Notes under the pieces: generated by a model
Told to the model about the DNA's origin: nothing
Database searches by the model: none
Seen by the model: only the letters and a program-made list of their open reading frames with translations
In this document: piece after piece, positions 49,465-59,603 of the stretch
Position numbering within the stretch: the stretch's first letter is position 1
Layout of the letters: each line of letters begins with the position of its first letter
Made by a program: the position numbers and the translations under genes
Origin: an uncultured Ruminococcus sp.
GTDB lineage: Bacteria; Bacillota; Clostridia; Oscillospirales; Acutalibacteraceae
Direction of reading: 5' to 3'
Length of the DNA: 64,000 nt
Assembly: GCA_902793125.1 (NCBI GenBank)
Contig: CADBCC010000002.1
Span: 1 to 64,000 of the forward strand

Positions 49465-51345
49465 TTGGATAATAAAAACAAAACAAGAAATCTGCTTTTG
49501 TATATAGGAATACCGATTGTTGTAATACTTATGGTAACTCTGCTTTTTAACTCACAGCAGAAAACTGAAAGTGTTAAAACTTCTCAGATGGTAGGTTACT
49601 TTGAAAAAGGCAAGGTTAAGGATTATCAGCTCAACTACGGTACGGGCGCGATAAAAATTACATTAAACGATAAAAAGAAAACCGTTGTAAACGGAACTAT
49701 TGCCGACCCCGAGGAGTTCAGAGCGGACATTAAGCCGTATGTAAGCAAGAATAAGGATATGACTTACGACCTGGTTCGTAAGACAGATAATTCTTTCCTT
49801 ATGAATATACTGCCGACGATTATTCTATTTGTGCTTATAATTGTGTTCTGGTTCTTTATAATGCGCCGTATGGGTTCAGCCGGACTCGGCGGAAAGGAAA
49901 TGAGCTTCGGTAAAGCTAAAATCAAAAATACCAACGATGAAAAGCGTAAAACTACGTTTGACGACGTTGCGGGAGCCGATGAGGAAAAAGAGGAATTGGA
50001 AGAAATCGTTGAATTCCTTAAATCTCCCGAAAAATATAATACCTTGGGCGCCCGAATTCCGAAAGGTGTTTTGCTTGTCGGACCTCCGGGAACAGGTAAA
50101 ACTTTGCTCGCGAGAGCTGTTGCGGGTGAAGCGGGAGTTCCTTTCTTTTCAATTTCAGGTTCCGATTTTGTAGAGATGTTTGTCGGCGTAGGCGCGTCGC
50201 GTGTGCGTGACTTATTTGACCAGGCTAAGAAAAACTCTCCCTGTATTGTATTTATAGATGAAATCGACGCTGTCGGACGCCAGAGAGGCGCGGGACTCGG
50301 CGGCGGACACGATGAGCGTGAACAGACTTTGAACCAGCTGCTTGTTGAGATGGACGGTTTCGGAGCCAACGAGGGTGTTATTATGATAGCTGCTACAAAC
50401 CGCCCCGATATTTTGGATCCCGCTCTTATGCGTCCCGGACGTTTTGACCGCCAGGTTATCGTAAGTTATCCCGATATTAACGGACGCGAGGCAATCTTAA
50501 AGGTACATGCCCGAAAGAAACCTCTCGCTCCCGATGTTAAACTCAGAACTATCGCAAAAACAACCGCCGGCTTTACGGGAGCCGACCTCGAAAACCTCTT
50601 GAACGAAGCCGCGCTTTTAGCCGCGAGAGCGGATAAAAAAGCGATAACGATGAAAGAAATCGAAGAAGCTACAATTAAGGTAGTAGCGGGAGCTGAGAAA
50701 AAGAGCAAGGTTATGTCCGATAAGGAAAAGAAGCTTACTGCTTACCACGAGGCAGGCCACGCCATACTTTTCCACGTCTGCGAATCTCAGGATCCCGTTC
50801 ATGAAATTTCAATTATTCCTCGAGGAATGGCGGGCGGATATACAATGCCGCTTCCGACCGAGGATAAGTCCTATATGTCGCGTAACGAGATGTTTGAGGA
50901 TATCGTTGTGGCGCTCGGCGGACGTGCGGCAGAGGCGATTATCCTTGACGATATTTCCACAGGCGCTTCCAACGATATTGAAAAAGCGACCAAGACCGCG
51001 CGCAATATGGTTACAAAATACGGTATGACCGATGAACTCGGACCTATCGCTTACGGTCAGCAGAGCGGAGAAGTTTTCCTCGGAAAAGATATGGGACACG
51101 TTAAAGACTATTCCGACGAAACCGCCGCTAAGATTGACGAACTCGTACTGCAAATAGTTAAAAAAGCTTACGGTGAGGCTGAAAGCCAGCTTAAAGCGAA
51201 TATTGATAAGCTCCACGAAATCGCTAAGTACCTTATCAAGAACGAAAAAATGCACAGCGAAGATTTTGAAAAAGTTATGAATGGTACTTTTGAGTGGAAT
51301 GAAGAAGAAAGCGAAGACGAAGAAGAAACAGCAAATAATGAATAA
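49465..51345 (+). CDS. ftsH: ATP-dependent zinc metalloprotease FtsH
   Basis: The 626-residue protein starts at TTG 49465 with AAGGAGTG upstream. Two membrane helices (10-28 and about 111-135) flank an extracytoplasmic domain. The AAA+ module has Walker A GPPGTGKT (206-213) and Walker B IVFIDEID (261-268). The protease site is HEAGH (428-432). It degrades membrane and cytosolic proteins. The C-terminal tail is acidic. Confidence 0.97.
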   Translation: MDNKNKTRNLLLYIGIPIVVILMVTLLFNSQQKTESVKTSQMVGYFEKGKVKDYQLNYGTGAIKITLNDKKKTVVNGTIADPEEFRADIKPYVSKNKDMTYDLVRKTDNSFLMNILPTIILFVLIIVFWFFIMRRMGSAGLGGKEMSFGKAKIKNTNDEKRKTTFDDVAGADEEKEELEEIVEFLKSPEKYNTLGARIPKGVLLVGPPGTGKTLLARAVAGEAGVPFFSISGSDFVEMFVGVGASRVRDLFDQAKKNSPCIVFIDEIDAVGRQRGAGLGGGHDEREQTLNQLLVEMDGFGANEGVIMIAATNRPDILDPALMRPGRFDRQVIVSYPDINGREAILKVHARKKPLAPDVKLRTIAKTTAGFTGADLENLLNEAALLAARADKKAITMKEIEEATIKVVAGAEKKSKVMSDKEKKLTAYHEAGHAILFHVCESQDPVHEISIIPRGMAGGYTMPLPTEDKSYMSRNEMFEDIVVALGGRAAEAIILDDISTGASNDIEKATKTARNMVTKYGMTDELGPIAYGQQSGEVFLGKDMGHVKDYSDETAAKIDELVLQIVKKAYGEAESQLKANIDKLHEIAKYLIKNEKMHSEDFEKVMNGTFEWNEEESEDEEETANNE

Positions 51346-51347
51346 CT

Positions 51348-51566
51348 TAATTAACAATTAATTATTTACAATTAACAGTTTCGGTCGTGTAGATAGAATT
51401 GAATTATCGTTAAAGTTTATTTCCCGACCGAATTACTATGCTTCGCAAGCGAAGCTTGCATACAGATTATGTCGGGCAAATGAGGGTGTTTCAAAACCCA
51501 TTCTATCTGCCCGACATTAATTGTTAATCATTAATTGATAATTGTTGATTATATTTCCGGAGTTAA
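51348..51566. mobile_element. MITE-like element between ftsH and uvrA
   Basis: Imperfect terminal inverted repeats: left has TTAACAATTAATTATTTACAA...GTAGATAGAATTG, right has CATTCTATCTGCCCGAC...TTAATTGTTAATCATTAATTG. A central palindrome GCTTCGC-AA-GCGAAGC lies at 51440-51455, and TCGGTCG faces CCCGACCG. No gene. The uvrA start lies right behind it. Confidence 0.5.
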
Positions 51567-51568
51567 TT

Positions 51569-54391
51569 ATGAAACAAATAATCGTAAAAGGCGCCCGCCA
51601 GCACAATTTAAAAAATATAAATGTCGGAATTCCGAGAGACAGACTCGTTGTTATAACGGGCCTTTCCGGTTCGGGAAAGAGTTCGCTTGCTTTCGATACT
51701 ATTTACGCTGAAGGTCAGCGCAGATATGTCGAGAGTTTAAGTTCCTATGCCCGTATGTTCCTCGGCCAGAGTAATAAACCCGATGTTGACGATATACAAG
51801 GCCTTTCTCCCGCGATTTCAATCGACCAGAAAACCACATCTCATAATCCCCGCTCAACCGTCGGAACGGTGACGGAGATATACGATTATCTGCGTCTTCT
51901 GTACGCGAGAATAGGTATACCGCATTGTCCTGTCTGCGGCCGCGAGATTTCCCAGCAAACTATCGACCAGATTGTTGACAGCGTACTTGAACTTAGCGAG
52001 GGTACAAAAATCCAGATTATGGCTCCGATTGTAAAGGGAAGAAAAGGCACCCAGCAAAAGGAGTTTGAAAAGGCGAGAAAAGCGGGATTTGTAAGGGTAA
52101 GAGCTGACGGCGAGGTTTACGACCTTTCCGAAAAAATTGATCTTGAAAAAAATAAAAAACATAATATAGATATAATTGTTGACCGCCTTGTTGTAAAGGA
52201 CGGTATCCGCTCGCGTTTAGCCGACTCGCTCGAAACGGCGTCGAAGCTTACAAACGGGCTTATTACCGTAAATGTTATCGACGGAGAGGATCTTAATTTT
52301 TCCCAGAATTACGCCTGCCCAGAACACGGTGTCAGTGTGGACGAGCTTACGCCGAGAATGTTCTCGTTTAATAATCCTTTCGGCGCCTGTCCTAAATGTA
52401 CGGGACTGGGTGTGTTTCTGAAAGTTGATCCTCAGCTTGTGATTCCCGATCCCGAACTCAGTATAGCTCAGGGAGGCTTAAAAGGAAGCGGCTGGGCTAT
52501 GGAGGGTAATTCCATCGCTGAGATGTACTTTAACGCCCTTGCCGAGAAGTACAAATTCAGCGTAAATACTCCTATTAAAGATTTGCCCGAAAAAATAATA
52601 AACATCCTGCTCTACGGTACAAACGGCGAAGAAGTCCGCTTGCACAGGCGTATGCCGTTCGGCGACGAACGAATTATGAAACGGCCGTTCGAGGGGATAA
52701 TAAACAACCTTGAAAGACGTTTTAAAGAGACGACAAGCGCGTGGATAAAAGACGAAATCCAGGGCTATATGGCGGAAATTTCGTGTGACGAATGCGGAGG
52801 ACAAAGACTTTCCAAGGAAAGTTTAGGCGTTACCGTCGGCGGCCTTAATATCGCCGAGTTCTGTGATATGCAGGTTGTTGAAGCGCTCGACTTTATAAAT
52901 AACGCCGAACTTTCCGAGCGTGAGCGTTTTATCGGAAAAGCCGTAATAAAAGAAGCGCGCGAAAGAATCAACTTTTTAAACAGCGTCGGACTCGGCTATC
53001 TTACATTATCGCGCTCAAGCGGTACTCTCTCGGGAGGTGAAAGCCAGCGTATCCGCCTTGCAACTCAGATAGGCTCATCTCTTATGGGTGTAATGTATGT
53101 GCTTGACGAGCCGAGTATCGGACTTCATCAGCGGGATAACGAGAAGCTCTTGGATACTTTAAAACACCTTCGCGACGTCGGTAACACCGTAATTGTTGTT
53201 GAGCATGACGAAGAAACAATGTACGCTGCCGACCATATTATTGATATCGGCCCCGGAGCGGGAATCCACGGCGGAGAAATTGTCGCCGAGGGAACTGTTG
53301 ACGAAATAAAAGCCTGCGAAAAATCAATAACCGGGCAGTACCTCAGCGGTAAACGATTTATTCCCGTACCTGAAAGCCGACGTAAAGGCAACGGAAAATA
53401 CCTTGAAATAAAAGGCGCCGCTCAGAACAATCTAAAAAATATAAATATAAAATTTCCGCTCGGAAAGTTTATATGTGTAACGGGAGTTTCAGGCTCGGGA
53501 AAAAGCTCGCTTGTTAACGAAATTGTTTATAAAAAATTAGCGTCCGAACTTAACCGCGCAAAAATCCGCGCGGGCAAGCATAAAAGTATAAAAGGACTTG
53601 AAAATCTTGATAAGGTAATTAATATTAACCAAAGTCCAATAGGACGCACGCCCCGAAGCAACCCCGCGACATATACGGGCGTGTTTACCGATATACGCGC
53701 GTTGTTCGCGACAACTTCCGAAGCTAAAATGAGAGGTTATACCCAAAGCCGTTTTTCGTTCAACGTAAAAGGCGGACGATGTGAAGCCTGTCAGGGCGAC
53801 GGAATTATAAAAATCGAGATGCACTTTTTGCCCGATGTTTATGTTCCGTGCGATGTCTGTAAGGGAAGAAGATATAACCACGAAACTCTGGAAGTTAAGT
53901 ACAAGGGGAAAAGTATTCACGATGTGCTTGAGATGACGGTTGAGGAAGGACTTGAGTTCTTTAAATCTATTCCGAAAATCAACCGTAAACTGCAAACCCT
54001 GTACGACGTTGGTCTCGGATATATAAAAATCGGACAGCCCGCTACAACTCTTTCGGGTGGCGAGGCGCAGCGTGTAAAGCTTGCTACAGAGCTTGCAAAG
54101 CGCAGCACGGGCAGGACGGTTTATATTCTTGACGAGCCGACTACGGGGCTCCATATCGCCGACGTCCATAAACTGAGTGAAGTTCTTGATAAACTCGTCG
54201 AAAGCGGAAATACTGTTATCGTAATTGAGCACAACCTCGATTTAATTAAAATTGCCGACCATATTATCGACCTCGGCCCCGAGGGCGGAAATAACGGCGG
54301 TGAAATTGTAGCTCAGGGTACTCCTGAAGAAGTCGCCGAAGTTGAAGGCTCTTTTACGGGACAGTATCTCAGGAAAGTTTTGATTAAATAG
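51569..54391 (+). CDS. uvrA: UvrABC excinuclease subunit A
   Basis: The protein is 940 residues from ATG 51569 (CCGGAG upstream); a longer frame begins in the MITE-like element. Two ABC ATPase modules (Walker [10 protein letters not shown] near residue 30 and GVSGSGKSS near 640) and two ABC signatures ([18 protein letters not shown]). Zinc modules include CPVCG, CPKCTG, CDECGG, CEACQG and CDVCKG. It finds bulky DNA damage. uvrB is not next to it. Confidence 0.97.
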   Translation: MKQIIVKGARQHNLKNINVGIPRDRLVVITGLSGSGKSSLAFDTIYAEGQRRYVESLSSYARMFLGQSNKPDVDDIQGLSPAISIDQKTTSHNPRSTVGTVTEIYDYLRLLYARIGIPHCPVCGREISQQTIDQIVDSVLELSEGTKIQIMAPIVKGRKGTQQKEFEKARKAGFVRVRADGEVYDLSEKIDLEKNKKHNIDIIVDRLVVKDGIRSRLADSLETASKLTNGLITVNVIDGEDLNFSQNYACPEHGVSVDELTPRMFSFNNPFGACPKCTGLGVFLKVDPQLVIPDPELSIAQGGLKGSGWAMEGNSIAEMYFNALAEKYKFSVNTPIKDLPEKIINILLYGTNGEEVRLHRRMPFGDERIMKRPFEGIINNLERRFKETTSAWIKDEIQGYMAEISCDECGGQRLSKESLGVTVGGLNIAEFCDMQVVEALDFINNAELSERERFIGKAVIKEARERINFLNSVGLGYLTLSRSSGTLSGGESQRIRLATQIGSSLMGVMYVLDEPSIGLHQRDNEKLLDTLKHLRDVGNTVIVVEHDEETMYAADHIIDIGPGAGIHGGEIVAEGTVDEIKACEKSITGQYLSGKRFIPVPESRRKGNGKYLEIKGAAQNNLKNINIKFPLGKFICVTGVSGSGKSSLVNEIVYKKLASELNRAKIRAGKHKSIKGLENLDKVININQSPIGRTPRSNPATYTGVFTDIRALFATTSEAKMRGYTQSRFSFNVKGGRCEACQGDGIIKIEMHFLPDVYVPCDVCKGRRYNHETLEVKYKGKSIHDVLEMTVEEGLEFFKSIPKINRKLQTLYDVGLGYIKIGQPATTLSGGEAQRVKLATELAKRSTGRTVYILDEPTTGLHIADVHKLSEVLDKLVESGNTVIVIEHNLDLIKIADHIIDLGPEGGNNGGEIVAQGTPEEVAEVEGSFTGQYLRKVLIK

Positions 54392-54406
54392 AATTAATAA
54401 ATGACA

Positions 54407-54453
54407 ACGGTCGGAAAGCGCTCTGATTAATTGACGTTTTCCGGCCGTTTTAT
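54407..54453 (+). terminator. uvrA terminator
   Basis: ACGGTCGGAAA pairs with TTTTCCGGCCGT (loop about 19 nt) and is followed by TTTATT. It resembles the element at 59541. Confidence 0.7.
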
Positions 54454-54480
54454 TAAATAAAAAAATAGGGTATACACCTG

Positions 54481-54510
54481 TTGACTACAGTACTAAAAAT
54501 GTGGTATAAT
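54481..54510 (+). promoter_or_regulatory. aspS promoter
   Basis: TTGACT (54481-54486), 18-bp spacer and TATAAT (54505-54510). Confidence 0.7.
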
Positions 54511-54572
54511 TTCTTTTGATAATGCGAAAATAGGGGCATTTTTTGTTTAATGCCGTGAAAGGACTAAAATAT

Positions 54573-56318
54573 ATGATTATGGAGAACATTTACCGCACGG
54601 TAAACTGCGGTCAGTTAAGAGAAGAAAATATCGGTCAGGAAGTAAGAGTCGCCGGTTGGGTTGAGAATATCCGCGACCACGGCGGAGTTATGTTTCTTGA
54701 TATCCGTGACGAGTACGGCGTGCTTCAGGTTGTAGTTCATAACGACGACCTTTTAAAGGATATTAACCGCGAGTGTACGGTTACTTTAAGCGGAAAGGTT
54801 GTAAAGCGTGACGACGATACAATAAACCCGAAAATCGCTACAGGTTATGTTGAAGTTCATACCGAGGATATTAAGGTGCTCGGAAAATGTAAAAACGAGC
54901 TTCCCTTTGAGGTTGCTACTTCCAAAAATACAAACGAGGAAGTAAGACTTAAATATCGTTTTCTCGATTTAAGAAACCCGAAAGTTCATAATAATATGCT
55001 TCTCCGTTCAAATGTAATAAGCTTTATGCGAGAGAAAATGAACTCAATGGGATTCACAGAGATAAATACTCCGATTCTTTCGGCGTCATCTCCCGAAGGA
55101 GCGAGAGATTACCTTATCCCCAGCCGTAAGCATAAGGGTAAGTTCTACGCGCTTCCGCAGGCTCCCCAGATTTTTAAACAGCTTTTAATGGTTTCGGGGT
55201 TTGATAAATACTTCCAGCTGGCTCCCTGTTTCCGTGATGAGGACGCAAGAGCCGACAGAAGTCCCGGCGAGTTCTATCAGCTCGACTTCGAAATGGCTTT
55301 CGCAACCCAGGAAGATGTTTTCAAAGTTGCGGAGGAAGTGCTTTACGATACATTCTCGAAATTTACCGATAAAAAGGTAAGTCCCGCTCCCTTTAAGCGT
55401 ATTCCTTTCGAGGAGGCTATGCTTAAATACGGTACTGATAAGCCCGATTTAAGAAACCCGCTCGAGATTAAAGAGATAAGCGATATGTTTGTTGAAACCG
55501 ATTTCGCTCCGTTTAAGAAGAAATGCGTTCGTTCAATCAATGTTCCCGGCGCTGCCGCGCAAAGCAAAAAGTGGTTTAAGCGTATGGAGGAATTCGCGCT
55601 CTCTATCGGAATGAAAGGTTTGGGATATGTTAAGGTAAGAGATGACCTCACCTTTGACGGTCCTATTGATAAGTTTTTAAAACCCGGCGACAGGGAAGAG
55701 CTTATAAAGCGCAACGGCTCCAAAGCCGGAGATGTAATTTACTTTATCGCCGACAGCAACGCCCAGGCGCCTCTTTTAGCCGGACAAATCAGAAGTGAAG
55801 TCGCAAATCGTCTCGACCTTATCGACAAGAGCCGTTTCGAGCTTTGCTTTATCGTAGATTTCCCGATGTTCGAAATCGACGAGGACGGCAAGACTATATT
55901 TACACATAATCCGTTCTCGATGCCTCAGGGCGGTATGGACGCTCTTCTTAATAAAGCTCCTACCGAGATACTTGCTTACCAGTACGATATAGTTTGCAAC
56001 GGCGTTGAGCTTTCCTCCGGAGCTGTCCGTAACCACGATTTGGATATTATGGTTAAAGCTTTTGAAATCGCGGGTTACAGCGAGGATGAGCTTAAAGAGA
56101 AATTCAAGGCGCTTTATACGGCGTTTAAGTACGGCGCTCCGCCTCACGCGGGTATGGCTCCGGGAGTTGACCGCCTTATAATGCTTCTTACAGACGAAGA
56201 GAATATCAGAGAAGTAATTCCGTTCCCGATGAACTCAAACGCCCAGGATGTGCTTATGGGCGCCCCGAACGAAGTAAGCGAAATGCAGCTTCGTGAGGTT
56301 CATGTAAAATTAAGATAG
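54573..56318 (+). CDS. aspS: Aspartyl-tRNA synthetase
   Basis: The protein is 581 residues from ATG 54573 (AAAGGA, 9-nt spacing). N-terminal OB-fold (GWVENIRDHGGVMFLDIRD), class II motifs (FREDED-like FRDEDARADR, GVDRLIMLL) and the bacterial GAD insertion. Full bacterial length. It lies just before gatCAB, so it may be non-discriminating and charge tRNA-Asn with Asp for GatCAB (inference; asnS would need to be sought elsewhere). Confidence 0.96.
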   Translation: MIMENIYRTVNCGQLREENIGQEVRVAGWVENIRDHGGVMFLDIRDEYGVLQVVVHNDDLLKDINRECTVTLSGKVVKRDDDTINPKIATGYVEVHTEDIKVLGKCKNELPFEVATSKNTNEEVRLKYRFLDLRNPKVHNNMLLRSNVISFMREKMNSMGFTEINTPILSASSPEGARDYLIPSRKHKGKFYALPQAPQIFKQLLMVSGFDKYFQLAPCFRDEDARADRSPGEFYQLDFEMAFATQEDVFKVAEEVLYDTFSKFTDKKVSPAPFKRIPFEEAMLKYGTDKPDLRNPLEIKEISDMFVETDFAPFKKKCVRSINVPGAAAQSKKWFKRMEEFALSIGMKGLGYVKVRDDLTFDGPIDKFLKPGDREELIKRNGSKAGDVIYFIADSNAQAPLLAGQIRSEVANRLDLIDKSRFELCFIVDFPMFEIDEDGKTIFTHNPFSMPQGGMDALLNKAPTEILAYQYDIVCNGVELSSGAVRNHDLDIMVKAFEIAGYSEDELKEKFKALYTAFKYGAPPHAGMAPGVDRLIMLLTDEENIREVIPFPMNSNAQDVLMGAPNEVSEMQLREVHVKLR

Positions 56319-56360
56319 TTTGCGATACGCAGCTAATTTCTTCGAGAAAGAAGGATATAT

Positions 56361-56639
56361 ATGGTAACAAGAGAAGACGTAGAAAACATAGCTATACTTT
56401 CAAAGCTTTTTGTGGCTGAGGAGGAGCTGGACGATTTAACTAAGCAGATGCAGGAAATCGTTGAGTTTGCTGACGCTATAAATAACGCTCCCGACTCAGG
56501 CGAGGAATTCGATAATATAAATAATCTTTCAAATGTTTTCCGTGAGGACGTTGTAGTAGAGTCGCTTCCGAGCGAGGAGATTCTTAAAAACGCTCCCGAA
56601 CAGGCGGAGGATCATTTCCTTGTGCGAAATCATAATTAG
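56361..56639 (+). CDS. gatC: Glu-tRNA(Gln)/Asp-tRNA(Asn) amidotransferase subunit C
   Basis: The 92-residue protein has EDVENIAILSKLFVAEEELDDLTKQMQEIVEF, the GatC helical start, and the conserved FREDVV segment that wraps GatA. SD is aaggatatat. First gene of gatCAB. Confidence 0.93.
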   Translation: MVTREDVENIAILSKLFVAEEELDDLTKQMQEIVEFADAINNAPDSGEEFDNINNLSNVFREDVVVESLPSEEILKNAPEQAEDHFLVRNHN

Positions 56640-56648
56640 GAGGTAAGT

Positions 56649-58106
56649 ATGTCTGAAATCAAAAAGATACACGACCTGCTTACTCAGAAGCAGATTTCGT
56701 GTAAGGAACTGACTGAAAAATATTTAAGCGCAATTGAAAGCGATAACAAAGAGCTTAACGCTTATGTTAACGTTACGGCCGACGAGGCGCTCGCTCAGGC
56801 AGAAAAGGTTGACGCTAAACTTAATAAAGGCGAAGAAATCGGACTTTTAGAGGGCGTTCCGATGACTTTAAAGGATAACCTTTCCACAAAGGGAATCGAA
56901 ACCACCTGCTGTTCAAAAATTTTAACAGGGTATAAGCCGATTTATAACGCCACAGTATGGGATAAACTCGAAAAAGACGGAGCTGTAATGCTCGGCAAAA
57001 CCAATATGGACGAGTTCGCTATGGGTTCATCCTGCGAAACCTCGTACTTCGGCGGAGCGACAAATCCGTTTAATACAAAGCATTGTTCAGGCGGTTCGTC
57101 GGGCGGAGTAGCAAGCGCTGTAGGCGCTAATATCGCTCCGTACGGTTTAGGTTCTGATACGGGCGGTTCAATCCGCCAGCCCGCTTCATTCTGCGGAATT
57201 GTAGGTCTTAAACCGACTTACGGCGCTGTATCAAGATACGGTCTTATCGCTTACGCTTCAAGTCTTGACCAGATCGGTCCTATTACAAAAACAGTTGAAG
57301 ACGCGTCAATTGTATTCGACGCGATTTCCGATTATGATCCCAAAGACAGCACATGTCAGGGACGAAAGGGAAATAAAACTTTTGATACCGTTAATAACGA
57401 TATTAAGGGTATGAAAGTCGGAATTGCCCGCGAATATTTAGAGGGCATAAGAGACGACGTTAAGGAGTCTGTATTAAACGCTGTTAAGGTTTATGAGAGT
57501 TTAGGCGCCGAGGTTGTTTATTTTGATATGCCCGCGCTTAAATTCGCGCTTCCCGTATATTATATTATCGCCTGCGCCGAGGCTTCTTCGAACCTCGGAC
57601 GTTACGACGGTATCCGCTACGGCTTTAAAGCCGAGCACTATAACGGAACCCACGATATGATGTGCCGTACCCGAAGCGAGGGTTTCGGTGCCGAGGTTAA
57701 AAGAAGAATCTTACTTGGTACTTACGTGCTTTCGGCGGGATACTACGACGCTTATTACAAGAAAGCTCAGAACCTAAGAGGCACAATTGTAAAGGCGTTT
57801 GACGAAGCGTTTAAAAAATGCGACTTTATTTTAGCGCCGACTGTTCCGATGACGGCGTTTGAAATGGGACACGCTGTTTCCGATCCGATAGAAACTTATC
57901 TTACCGATATTTGCACCGTTCCCGTAAATATCGCGGGGCTTCCCGCGGTATCCGTACCCTGCGGATTTAACGATAAGGGTATGCCGATAGGAATGCAGCT
58001 TATCGGAAATAAATTCAGCGAAGCGACTATTCTTAACGCCGCGAACGCGTTTGAAAAAGCCGCTCCCGAAAACTTTAAAGAAACAAAGTGGGGTGTAAAA
58101 CTGTGA
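56649..58106 (+). CDS. gatA: Glu-tRNA(Gln)/Asp-tRNA(Asn) amidotransferase subunit A
   Basis: The 485-residue amidase-signature protein has LKDNLS (catalytic Lys), GGSSGGVASAVGA and a DTGGSIRQPASFCG (catalytic Ser) block. It releases ammonia from Gln for transamidation by GatB. It overlaps gatB by 4 bp (GTGA). Confidence 0.97.
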   Translation: MSEIKKIHDLLTQKQISCKELTEKYLSAIESDNKELNAYVNVTADEALAQAEKVDAKLNKGEEIGLLEGVPMTLKDNLSTKGIETTCCSKILTGYKPIYNATVWDKLEKDGAVMLGKTNMDEFAMGSSCETSYFGGATNPFNTKHCSGGSSGGVASAVGANIAPYGLGSDTGGSIRQPASFCGIVGLKPTYGAVSRYGLIAYASSLDQIGPITKTVEDASIVFDAISDYDPKDSTCQGRKGNKTFDTVNNDIKGMKVGIAREYLEGIRDDVKESVLNAVKVYESLGAEVVYFDMPALKFALPVYYIIACAEASSNLGRYDGIRYGFKAEHYNGTHDMMCRTRSEGFGAEVKRRILLGTYVLSAGYYDAYYKKAQNLRGTIVKAFDEAFKKCDFILAPTVPMTAFEMGHAVSDPIETYLTDICTVPVNIAGLPAVSVPCGFNDKGMPIGMQLIGNKFSEATILNAANAFEKAAPENFKETKWGVKL

Positions 58107-59518
58107 AATACGAATTAGTCGGCGGTTTTGAAACCCACGTTGAATTATCTACTAATACAAAAATCTTCTGTTCCTGTACAACCGAGTTCGGCGGCGAGCC
58201 GAATACCCACTGCTGTCCTGTTTGTATCGGACTTCCGGGTACTCTGCCTAAGCTTAACCGCCAGGTTGTAAAATACGCGATTATGGCGGGACTCGCTACT
58301 AACTGCGAAATTGCCGAAGTCGCTAAAATGGACAGAAAAAATTACTGCTATCCTGATTTGCCGAAAGCTTACCAGATTTCCGAGTACGATAAGCCTCTGT
58401 GCGAACACGGTTATATCGAGCTTTCGAACGGCCGTAAAATCCGTATTCTCCGTATTCATATCGAAGAGGACGCGGGTAAGCTTGTACATGCTCACGGCGA
58501 CACGTACGTTGACTATAACCGAGGCGGAGTTCCGCTTATTGAGATTGTTACGGAGCCTGATTTCCGAAGTGTTGACGAGGCGAGAGAGTATGTAGAAAAG
58601 CTCCAGCTTATTATGCGTTCAATCGGAGTTTCCGACTGCCGTATGCAGGAGGGCTCAATGCGCTGCGACGTAAATATTTCGGTTCGTCCCGAGGGAAGTG
58701 ATAAACTCGGCACCCGTACCGAAATCAAAAATATGAATTCGATTAACAATATAGCTAAAGCTATGGAGTACGAGTTTGAGCGCCAGGTTGACGTAATCGA
58801 AAACGGCGGAAAAGTAATTCAGGAAACCCTGCGTTATGACGACGCCACAAATACAACTTCCTCAATGCGTGGAAAAGAGGATGCTAACGACTACCGCTAT
58901 TTCCGCGACCCCGACCTTGTAACAATTCTTACAAGCAGAGAAGAGGTTGAGGAAATAAGAAAAACGCTTCCCGAGCTTCCCGAAGCTAAAAAGAAACGTT
59001 ATGTTGAAGATTATGAGATTCCCGAAAAAGACGCCGCTCTTCTTACAAAATACAGAAAAGTAAGCGAGTATTTTGACGAGGCGATTGAAGGTCTTAAAAA
59101 TCCGAAAACCGTTTCGAACTTTATTATTGGCTCAATCTTCAGACGAGTTGAAACCGAAAAAGATAAGGAAAGCTTCGACGTAGCGGTATCGCCCAAGCAG
59201 TTAAATGAGCTTGTAAAGCTTATTGAGGATAAAAAGATTCAGAACAACTTAGCTAAGAAAACTCTTGAGAAAATGCTCGACACAGGTAAGTCCTGCACCG
59301 AGTTTATCGATGAAAGCGATCTCGGCGGGGTTGACGATTCCGCGCTTGAGCAGATGTGTAAAAACGCTATTGACGGTAATCCGAACGCTGTTGCGGATTA
59401 TAAAGGCGGTAAGGAAAAAGCGCTTATGTCGCTGCTCGGAAATGTTATGAAACAGAGCCGCGGTAAAGCAGACGCTCAGGCGGTAAGAGCGAAGCTTATC
59501 GAGTTAATCAGCGATTAG
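58103..59518 (+). CDS. gatB: Glu-tRNA(Gln)/Asp-tRNA(Asn) amidotransferase subunit B
   Basis: The protein is 471 residues from GTG 58103 (GTGA overlap with gatA). It begins KYELVGGFETHVEL and has CPVCIGLPGTLP, YPDLPKAYQISEYD and HIEEDAGKL, the kinase-like core, and the C-terminal Yqey-like domain (KQSRGKADAQAVRAKL). It carries out amidation on mischarged tRNA. Confidence 0.97.
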   Translation: MKYELVGGFETHVELSTNTKIFCSCTTEFGGEPNTHCCPVCIGLPGTLPKLNRQVVKYAIMAGLATNCEIAEVAKMDRKNYCYPDLPKAYQISEYDKPLCEHGYIELSNGRKIRILRIHIEEDAGKLVHAHGDTYVDYNRGGVPLIEIVTEPDFRSVDEAREYVEKLQLIMRSIGVSDCRMQEGSMRCDVNISVRPEGSDKLGTRTEIKNMNSINNIAKAMEYEFERQVDVIENGGKVIQETLRYDDATNTTSSMRGKEDANDYRYFRDPDLVTILTSREEVEEIRKTLPELPEAKKKRYVEDYEIPEKDAALLTKYRKVSEYFDEAIEGLKNPKTVSNFIIGSIFRRVETEKDKESFDVAVSPKQLNELVKLIEDKKIQNNLAKKTLEKMLDTGKSCTEFIDESDLGGVDDSALEQMCKNAIDGNPNAVADYKGGKEKALMSLLGNVMKQSRGKADAQAVRAKLIELISD

Positions 59519-59540
59519 TCAGATAAAAAATTAATAAAAA

Positions 59541-59588
59541 TACGGCCGGGAAGACAGCTTGGTAAATTATCAACGTTGTTTTCCGGCC
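59541..59588. terminator. Bidirectional terminator between gatB and the comM-like gene
   Basis: GGCCGGGAA pairs with TTTTCCGGCC across a 25-nt loop, and A/T-rich tails lie on both sides. The left arm contains CGGGAAGACAGC, also present at 45878 in the rplI-dnaB region. Confidence 0.65.
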
Positions 59589-59603
59589 ATAATTATTTGT
59601 TTT

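Noticed and set aside
49764..50369. Minus-strand 201-codon frame opposite ftsH
   Set aside because: It overlaps the conserved AAA domain and has Ser/Pro-rich shadow composition.
53537..54232. Minus-strand 231-codon frame opposite uvrA
   Set aside because: It overlaps the second UvrA ATPase module and has no SD or domain.
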